From positions 3,100,501-3,164,500 of the forward strand of contig NC_087385.1 in the NCBI RefSeq assembly GCF_963675165.1: a DNA stretch of 64,000 nt, given 5' to 3'. The DNA is from Halichondria panicea (taxonomy: Eukaryota > Porifera > Demospongiae > Suberitida > Halichondriidae). Numbering within the stretch: position 1 is the first letter of the stretch; each line of letters begins with the position of its first letter. Both the position numbers and the translations under genes were made by a program. Below, in pieces: positions 56,631 to 64,000 of this stretch. Below the pieces are notes generated by a model, which searched no databases, was not told where the DNA came from, and saw nothing but the letters and a program-made list of their open reading frames with translations.

Positions 56631-57064
56631 AATCTTCTGCTTAAGCACACCACAAGAGGAAAATCTTTCGTAAACATTATGCCAAGTTCGAGTGATGTCG
56701 TTTAGGGTTGATTATACGCATAATATAGCGAAATGATTCAAGCATTAATATACACCAGGAAATACAGTATGCTTAATTACCTTGGTGTGATTGAAGAAAC
56801 TGACAGGAGTTGATATGGGCAGGTAAACCTTGACCACTGTAGCTGTACATGCCCAAAGTGATTCTGCTGTACTACTTTAGAGGGTATTCCAGAGTCTCCA
56901 TCCATGGCAGCTGTTAGTTAGCTATATAGAGTCTAGAAAGAAAGTATCAATATTCAGATCTAGTAACCACGTGGCATTACCCATTATGTAATACAATTTC
57001 ATATTAACAACATTCATATTTTGTGGTTTTGCTGTTTTGGGTGCAAGTGCACTGCAATCCACTG

Positions 57065-57237
57065 TATACACAGTACTCATTGTGGTAGAATAGTTAGCTT
57101 CTTGAAAGTGGGTCTGGTTATGAATAAACTTGAAATACTTCCACCCACACATCCAACACTTGCATGTTTTCTCAACACTGTAAGGGACAACATCATTACT
57201 ATGGCCTGAAAAAAATGCAGTTAGAAAAACAGATGAG
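57065..57237. other. Short spacer
   Basis: Nothing is recognised between the mariner element and the hAT-like fragment. Confidence 0.4.
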
Positions 57238-57560
57238 CACAAAAATTGGTAAGCTTTATGGGTTGCCCGTGTAAATGCCCTGGAGGTGTCTTTGATCTTT
57301 TTCCTGCAGTTGTTGAAACATTTTCAATCATTAGTTCGAGTGGCGAGTCTTGTCGTGCAGCAGAGAGTCTTCTAATTTGCATCACAAGATACCAGTTCAT
57401 TATCTCTTTTGTGGTTGCAAAAGAATGCCTCCAGTACACAAAGGGCCTCACAGTGTCCCTACAGAATAATGATATTTGCCAAGCATAAATTATTCTGATG
57501 TCAAAACTGTGATTGCTACTGTTCAAGATGTGCGGTTAGCAAGCATAGGACCTGGCATGA
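57238..57560 (+). pseudogene. hAT-type transposase / ZMYM-like fragment
   Basis: The frame GGVFDLFPAVVETFSIISSS, then AESLLICITRYQFIISFVVA and YTKGLTVSLQNNDICQA matches the order of a conserved region in hAT-derived transposases (the DUF4371/ZMYM type), downstream of the RW motif. The usual CxTRW segment before it is replaced by CPCKCPG. Only this fragment is seen. Confidence 0.5.
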
Positions 57561-58272
57561 AACAGCAATTACTAAAGCTGCTCAGTACAAACCTGCCCGA
57601 GGTGTACTACCGCCTTTCTTGACGAGCTGCTTTCTCATTTAGACTACAGATTTTCTGAAATTCAGGAAAAAGCTTGCTTGTGATTCCTCCATTCCAGCAA
57701 GGTGATGGAGCAGCTATCAATATCCATGTTGGCCTGCACAAGAAAATCTTTTTACCTACTGTGCACAGTGTGCAAAATAAAATACATAGGCTAGCTAGAA
57801 CAGCTAGCTAGCATGGCTGTAAACATACTTTGTGGTATTTGTAAGTAAAAAGTGCAACTTCCTTGGTCACACTTGATACCAGAACCTGGGTGCAGTTCCA
57901 ACTTGTCGTATACGTTAATTTTACTGCGTGGCATTGTTGATTTGGACAAACATACATGGTTGGGTTTGTTGCAAGTTTTTCCGATTGCAGGGCACGGACC
58001 TTCGGCCATGTGAGTCCACATTGGGTGTCAGTTTGCTTCATCGGGAATTTACGTGGAGGTCTCTTGGAGTTGGTTCACAGACGCAGAGAGTTGTTCCATC
58101 CCAAATGTTCATGGACTACTCTCCAACTCCAACTTTACACTCTCAACTCTCCGTTGAATGATGAAAGTGCACCGTGGGTGAGAGGAGTGAACGTATCCAA
58201 TAGCCGATGATTGATGATTTGCACTGTCATGCAATTATCTTTTCTTGTCAACTGCTGACTAGCCGACTCGGC
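57561..58272. other. No recognisable gene
   Basis: Overlapping short ORFs on both strands, none with a domain. Confidence 0.45.
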
Positions 58273-58592
58273 ACAGTAGTTGAACGTGGCCTCACCATTT
58301 CTTCCTGACTTTCCTGGAAGTATGGATAGTGGTTATAAAAAATCTACAGGAGGGCTAGGTCGACGGTCGACAACATAAAAATACAACAATTATTGACTAT
58401 CACTTAACACCCATCGATTTAAACAAGTGTATACAGTAGTTGAACGTGGCCTCACCATTTCTTCCTGACTTTCCTGGAAGTATGGATAGTGGTAATAAAA
58501 AATCTACAGGAGGGCTAGGTCGACAGTCGACAAACTCATAAACACAACAATTATTGACTATCACTTAACACCCACCGATTTAAACAAGTGTA
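58273..58592. repeat. 160-bp tandem duplication
   Basis: Two adjacent copies start at 58273 and 58433 (ACAGTAGTTGAACGTGGCCT) and differ at only a few positions. The inner sequence GGTCGACGGTCGAC is close to palindromic. Confidence 0.9.
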
Positions 58593-58640
58593 TATCATCA
58601 CCATCACCTTTTTTAATAGCTACCTTATGTCACTACCATA

Positions 58641-59340
58641 GTGGCTTTCACCCAATCTGTTGGTCCCACAGGAGTACCAGTATCAGATTCCTTGTTGAGA
58701 CAAATTGGGCATAGTTCGGCTACCGTCTACAGGGTTTTGCAGAATCTTTGCAATACTCAACAAAAAAGCATTGAACGTTCCGTATCTCTAGCACGTCAGG
58801 TATTTGTGATTACTGTACAAGTACACACGTGGTGATATTCAGAACAAGCACACACAGTACAGTATAGGTAGTGCTAGTGCCACTCCAAATACCAATACCT
58901 ATGGACAAAACAGTGACTTGGGTCAAAGCTGAATCATTTCCTGACGACGTTTCTCATGACTTATGTGGATATTATCATGGACGAGGGCGAGATTTAATGG
59001 ATATGTACAAGAAGACAATATTAATTTGTGGTGTGAAGGGTGTGAAGGTATAAGGTATAATTATGTGCAACGGACCCCCGGCTCTACCTGCCAAGCATCC
59101 CTTACCCAAAGCTTTGACTTGGCACAACTAAGCCACCACTAGGACTATGATACACCTCAAAACATGATACACCTCCACATCACCAGCTAAAAGGAAAAAA
59201 GAAAGTATGTCCGATGCTTTTGCTAGTGCTGCTATAAAGTCTCCTTCACGTGCACCAACATCTTCCCGTGCCCAGTTAAGACGCAGCTGTTTAGAAGACC
59301 TTAAGCAAATGTATTGTCACAAGAAGAACATAGCTCTAAA
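58641..59340 (+). pseudogene. Possible transposon-gene remnants, one like the mariner accessory gene
   Basis: Frames SDSLLRQIGHSSATVYRVLQ (58680) and TWVKAESFPDDVSHDLCGYY (58915) are not recognised. At about 59185-59330 the block KRKKESMSDAFASAAIKSPS and then LEDLKQMYCHKK resembles in composition and order the accessory gene of the mariner element (KRKESNRSLAEALAGAA, then LQQLREDA). Stops and frame changes separate the blocks. Confidence 0.3.
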
Positions 59341-59814
59341 TCTCACTCTATGACTATGTGTAACCAGCATGTATTATCCATGTATTATCCATGTATTATC
59401 CATCACAGCTGTGTATTGCTTCTTCATTTGCGTGACTTCACTTTTGAAAAGCATGGGATTGGCAACATGGAGGAAGAAAATGACCCTGCAATTGCATTAT
59501 CAGATTGTCCAATACAATTACACTAGAGATATACCAGTCTCATCCACAAAAACAAACATTTCTGGATGGCCATTGTATACTGTCATAATTATCGCTTAGG
59601 TACTGTGCTCGCAAGATAGCACTGAGTCTTGTGAATCCCGAATTATATAGAAATCTCGTCAAGTGAGACAGCATTATCTTAAACTTCTCGCAAATAATTA
59701 TTATCGCAAATAATAATATTCCAGGCTTTTTGTAAGACAATTTGTAAGACTTCTACCAAACAATTGCACTATTCTGCAGGACATCACAAGAAAAAGCATT
59801 TTGCTTACTAGGCC
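59341..59814. other. No recognisable gene
   Basis: CATGTATTATC is tandemly repeated three times near 59369-59401. Nothing else is supported. Confidence 0.5.
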
Positions 59815-60599
59815 GCCGTGTGTGAGGGGGGGTGTGCACGCCGTGAGTGTGTGGTGTGTGTGTGTGTGTGTGTGTGAGGGGTGTGCATGCTGTGTGTGTG
59901 TGGTGGGGCCATGTTGTGTGGGGCCGTGTGTGTGTGGGGAGGGGGTGTGCAGGCCGTGTGGTGTTTGGGTGGTGTGTGCATGTCGTGTTGGGGTGGGGGT
60001 GAGCCGTGTGCGTGTGTGGGAGGCCGTGTGTGGGGAGGGGTGTGTGTGTGTTGTGTGGTGTGTGTGTGGTGTGTGTGTGCAGGCCGTGTGGTGTTTGGAT
60101 GGTGTGTGCACGCCGTGTTGGGGTGGGGGTGTGCACGTGTGTGTGTGGGGCCGTGTGCGTGTGTGGGGAGGGGTGTGTGTGTGGTGTGTGTGCATGCCAT
60201 GTGTTGTGTGGGGGTGTGATGTGCATGGGAGGGGTGTGTGCATGCCGTGTGTGTGTGTGGGTGTGATTGTGTGGGGCCGTGTGTGTGTGTGCCGTGTGTG
60301 TGTGTGTGTGTGGGGTGTGTGTTGTGTGGGGGTGTGATGTGCATGCCGTGTGTGTGTGTGCATGCCGTGTGTGTGTGGGGTGTGTGTGGCCGTGTGTGTG
60401 TGGTGGAGCCATGTGTGTGTGTGTGCATGCCGTGTGTGTGTTGTGTGGGGGTGTGAACGCCGTGTGGTGTGCATGCCGTGTGTGTGTGTGGGGAGGGTGT
60501 GTGCAGGCCGTGTGGTGTGTGCACGCCGTTGTGGGGGGGGGCCGTGTGTGTGTGTGTGGGGCCGTGTGCGTGTGTGGGAGGCCGTGTGTGTGTGTGGAG

Positions 60600-60633
<34 letters not shown>

Positions 60634-60903
60634 AAGGTGTGTGTGTGTGGAAGTGTGAACGCCGTGTGGTGTGTGTGTGCAGGCGGTGTGTGTGTGGGGT
60701 GTGTGGGGCCGTGTGCGTGTGTTGCATGCCGTGTGTGGGGAGGGGTGTGGGTGTGTGTGTGTGGTGTGTGTGCATGCCGTGTGTGTGTTGTGTGGGGGTG
60801 TGAACGCCGTGTGTGTGTGGAGAGGGGGTGTGCAGGCCGTTTGGTGTTTGCGTGTGTGTAGTGTGTGCATGTGTGTAGTGTGTGCAGGCCGTGTGTGTGT
60901 GGC
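59815..60903. repeat. GT-rich minisatellite, ~1.1 kb
   Basis: Irregular units combine (GT)n with GTGCAGGCCGTGTGGTGTTT, GTGCATGCCGTGTG, GTGTGGGGCCGTGTGCG and GGGGAGGGG. Long frames on both strands (up to 389 codons, His-Thr-Pro-rich or Val-Cys-rich) are low-complexity by-products, not genes. A related, inverted array lies at 63614-63830. Confidence 0.95.
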
Positions 60904-60936
60904 AACTAACCAATGCTACATGGACAAATTAATTAA

Positions 60937-61652
60937 CCCTTAACAGTGAAGTGAAATGTCTGTAAATTCTCTATCAGGTAGAATGCCCATACAACAAGGA
61001 AATAAAATGGTGCAACATGTGTTGCCATAACAACCACGGTTATTACGCTCACCGTTTTTATCATTTTAAATGCTGTGAGATAAAATCCAAATCTTTTTAT
61101 TTTATGGATCAGCCTATATAAAGGCTTGACTAAGCTTGATTTTCACATCATAATGAATGTAACAGTGCTAAGATATATCAGTGCTAAGATATAATTATCA
61201 GTACAATACGTACAAGTATTACTATATCGGTGAACGATCTATGAAATTTACATTCATTACTATTTTAGCTATACTATACTCACTAGTGATATTCTAGCTA
61301 TACTATACTACTCGCCAGAGTCACACGTACAGTGAGCCCTCTCCTGGTCTTTCACCGTCTTGGTCCATAGCGCTAGCGTCTAGGTCCATGTCATGCATGT
61401 CCTCAGTCCCAGACAGTTCATCAGCGTCTGGCATAAAGCTGGTAGCCTTTGGGAGGTACCCCTCTCCTTTGTCATCACCAGAGGCCATTGCTCGTGCGGT
61501 AAGATGCTAATGAAATTTTAACATAGCAACGTGGCTTGGAAATTTCTAGACTAAATTGCACGTGATTCTACGGGTAGTTCAAGCTATACTCCTAAGTATC
61601 GCAGAATTAGAATTTCGCAAAAAAAGTCACTATTGCATCGTGGCCCGTGGCG
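60937..61652 (-). mobile_element. TTAA miniature element, family A copy 5
   Basis: It is flanked by TTAA (60933-60936, 61653-61656). The ends are eroded: the left reads CCCTTAACAGTG, losing ~20 bp of the consensus, and the right lacks the GACGG block. The ORF equivalent to 35175-35429 is shortened and has lost its start. Confidence 0.8.
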
Positions 61653-61656
61653 TTAA

Positions 61657-63109
61657 CCACGTCAATTTCAATTAGGAGTCATCATCAATGCATACATGTA
61701 GCTTTAAAGTATATATAATTATAGTTTTACCTGTGCTTCCTATGTTTCAGTCCTCACGCTCCTCAGAGTCTATCGAAAACATTCGAGAGATTCCGGACTT
61801 GAAATTGATGTCGGTTTTTCTTTTGGGTCTTTGACTGGATCTCGATAACTTTTTCTTGAATGAAAGTACAAAATTCTCCTGTCTTCTCGTGATAGGAAAG
61901 ATTGAAGATGTAGCAGAGGCCATGTGTTGCCATGTGTTGTTTAACGACAATGAACAGCGACGTCATGCTCTTCCAGGTCCCTGGCTCTGTAGCTTCTTTC
62001 ATCGGAGTTCCTTTCTGCGTACTTGTATGCATAATATTATTATTAGTATGCAGCATAACTTACTGACACAACTTTCAAATGAAGGTATCCGAAACCTGAG
62101 AACAAAATGAAGAGACACGTACAAGAAGAGACGTACAAGAAGAGACACGTACAAAAAAATATTTTTAAGAAGTATTATTGGTGTTTAATTACACAGAGAC
62201 GACGACACACTAATTCTTTGCAGTGTGCTGTAGACATGTGTTGGTGTAAGCTGTATCCACAGACTCTGCAGTCAAACTCTGCAGCATGCTAGAGCGTACT
62301 TGAGTTTTTCTGCAGTACATAGAAATAGAAGTCGTCTTCAAAGACGTTTCTTAAGTTGTCTTGAGATGTGACCAAACAGAAATCCACTGTAGCAACAAAC
62401 GAAATTGGTGTATGCAAGAATTCACATAAATGAGCCCCATGAGCAGCTTGGGGTAGGTTTGACTCTTCTGTTCAAGGTTTTGGTTTTCCCATCTCTGAAG
62501 TCAAAAGAGTGACATTTCTCTCGTATGAAATGTGGTCCTCTGCGGAGGAGCATAGAAGTGTGAAGCACTTTCGTTTTTTCTTGCCGCCTTGATGCCACGG
62601 TTGAGGTTTTGTGTCCGATAGTAAACAAACCACTTCCATGAGTAATACCTCTCCATCATCACCACCATTAACACTCAGGATAGGTTAACACTCAGGATAG
62701 GCAGATTATCAAGGGTCGGTTTCGTCATTAAGCACGACATACTTTCGATCCCCAGAATTTCATTGTCAAAATTTGCTCAATCGACAAATTGGTTATTCAC
62801 AACATAACATGCATCAATATCCTTATTGGAGTAGTACGAGGGTTGTAGGTGCTCGCACTTGCCATTGGTTCATTTTTGCATTAATTTATACTTTAACTTG
62901 TTATAATTATTAACTTGTTATAATTATAATGAATTTTATATTAAAGTTAGCTTATCTATTCACTGAGAAGAAAAGTACATGCATCGTTACTTATTGTATT
63001 AAAGATGTATATGTATAAAATCTAAAAAGAAAAGACTTGTGTATATGCATATTGTTATTTATTGTTATAATATTATGGTAGGCCCTCAAGAAAAAGATGA
63101 TTCAGTTAC
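61657..63109. other. Anonymous region, possible exons on minus
   Basis: Minus frames at 61950-61747 (ends INFKSGISRMFSIDSEERED) and 62628-62422 (GPHFIREKCHSFDFRDGKTK) look coding-like but carry no known domain. Tandem units of GAGACACGTACAAGAA lie near 62107-62155. Confidence 0.35.
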
Positions 63110-63330
63110 GGGGGGTCACCCGGCCGCCAACTAATACCGCGAGCGGTAAACCATTTACCGCCCGCGGCTAACACTATTATCGCGAGGTCACCGCCTCATT
63201 TTACCGGTCGAGCGGTAAACGAGGAAATGCCGCCAGCGGGTAAAGGGTCACCGCCTCATTTAGCCGTCATTTAGCTGCCAGCGGTAAAACCTTTACCTGC
63301 CTGAAAATACCGCGAGCCTTACCGCCCTAA
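63110..63330. repeat. GC-rich cluster of inverted ACCGC / GCGGTAAA motifs
   Basis: At least eight copies of TTTACCG, ACCGC or their complement GCGGTAAA alternate in both orientations within ~210 bp, in a locally GC-rich island. GTCACCGCCTCATTT occurs twice. No ORF. It may be the core of a foldback-type miniature element. Confidence 0.65.
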
Positions 63331-63613
63331 AATGGCGACATCGCTGTTTATAATTAAAGCGCACCTTGGTTTATCCAGATGCTCAGCCAGTACGTATGGT
63401 TCTTACTGTCCCTAGAAAACTAAGCAAGGTGAGAGTTGACCCCAATCTCCGTTAAACTAGTTTATAGATAAGGTCTGGAAGGTCCTATATTGGCACGGCT
63501 ATGGACTGTAGATGGATTCAAAAGGTTTGTTTTATTCACTTCACCACACGTACACTTGCTTGTAGCTGGTTAAAGGGGTGATGCCCCAGATGAAAGCACT
63601 CTCATCAGTATGA

Positions 63614-63830
63614 TAGACACACAACACACCACACAACACACCACACACACACACACGCACACACCACATGGCATATGGCGTGCTACACACAGACACACAC
63701 ACACACACACACACAATACACCACACACACACGGCCACACGGCCTGCACAACCCCTCCCCATCCCCACACACACACACACACAAACACGGCGTGCAAACC
63801 ACGCAAACCACACACACACACACACACACA
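63614..63830. repeat. CA-rich minisatellite related to the 59.8-kb array
   Basis: CA runs alternate with ACACGGCCACACGGCCTGCACA, CCCCTCCCC and ACACGGCGTGCAAACCAC. In reverse complement these are the same motifs as in 59815-60903, so it is a second, inverted array of one family. Confidence 0.85.
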
Positions 63831-64000
63831 TAGCAGCGACTATCCTCTATTTTGTCAGACAAACAATTTTGGGACTGTTGAGTGGGTGAACAAGACTAGC
63901 CACAAACTTCATTTGTTGTCCCTGTTATCCAACACATTCCTGCAGAAAAATAAAAAAAATAATGTTAATAATTATTATTGCAATTTTACTGGTCAAACAA

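Larger units (their letters stand above)
54837..57064. mobile_element. Tc1/mariner-type transposon with an antisense accessory gene
   Basis: A 2,228-bp element has TA at both flanks (54835-54836, 57065-57066) and inverted ends that begin CAGTGGATTGCAGTGCACTT; similarity continues for ~55 bp with gaps. It contains a DDE_3 transposase on plus and a second gene on minus, tail to tail. Both are broken, mainly by 5-13-bp duplications and one deletion. Confidence 0.9.

Noticed and set aside
59701..60913. Long ORFs up to 389 codons on both strands, rich in His-Thr-Pro or Val-Cys-Gly
   Set aside because: They are translations of a GT/CA minisatellite in all frames. Length comes from the lack of stops in the repeat, and there is no start context, domain or non-repeat part.
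1..64000. CRISPR arrays, rRNA genes or bacterial operons
   Set aside because: No regularly spaced direct repeats with unique spacers, no rRNA motifs and no ribosome-binding-site-linked gene runs. The content is eukaryotic transposon DNA.

Overview
The window looks like nuclear DNA of an early-branching metazoan, most plausibly a sponge. That is inference, from three things: metazoan-type BEL/Pao retroelements, a 14-exon gene whose introns are mostly 30-75 bp, and transposon types common in sponges and cnidarians. No rRNA, tRNA gene, CRISPR array or bacterial operon was found. Nearly every recognisable coding stretch is a transposable element or a broken gene, so this is accessory, repeat-rich DNA.

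Layout. 0-5 kb: a Tc1/mariner transposase pseudogene (minus) and a possible broken multi-exon gene. 5.08-11.05 kb: a complete BEL/Pao retrotransposon with two LTRs identical by eye, AGGAT target duplications, primer site, gag, protease, RT, RNase H and integrase, broken by small indels. 11-16 kb: no convincing gene. 16.1-18.2 kb: three miniature elements of different TTAA families side by side. 19.2-22.5 kb: a two-gene PIF/Harbinger element (nuclease on plus, MYB-like on minus) with a nested miniature element. 22.5-26.2 kb: fragments and CA-rich arrays. 26.5-29.5 kb: a 14-exon transposase-like gene convergent with a small zinc-ligand-rich gene that resembles the P2X7 cytoplasmic domain. 29.5-36.5 kb: further miniature elements, a CACTA fragment and an element with 9-bp duplications. 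36.5-38.6 kb: a wrecked LINE. 39.7-41 kb: nested TTAA elements. 43.9-47.3 kb: TTAA family B copies, one holding a Helitron-type helicase remnant. 48.7-49.6 kb: a kinase pseudogene. 49.7-52.2 kb: a CACTA (tnp2-like) transposase. 52.6-54.4 kb: a second, truncated BEL element with a TTAA element inserted in gag. 54.8-57.1 kb: a delimited Tc1/mariner element carrying a transposase and an antisense accessory gene. 57-60 kb: a hAT fragment, a 160-bp duplication and uncertain ORFs. 59.8-60.9 kb: a GT-rich minisatellite, with a related inverted copy at 63.6 kb. 61-64 kb: another TTAA copy and mostly anonymous DNA.

Two themes run through the window. First, at least five unrelated miniature element families share TTAA target sites, as expected of piggyBac-type or similar transposases. 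One family keeps an ~84-codon ORF resembling the acidic N-terminus of piggyBac-type transposases. Second, perfect short tandem duplications (5-20 bp) are scattered throughout and account for many reading-frame breaks, even in the BEL copy with apparently identical LTRs. This is either an unusual mutation process or an assembly artefact. The two-gene transposons (Harbinger with MYB, mariner with accessory, transposase-like with P2X7-like) are the functional units most worth study.
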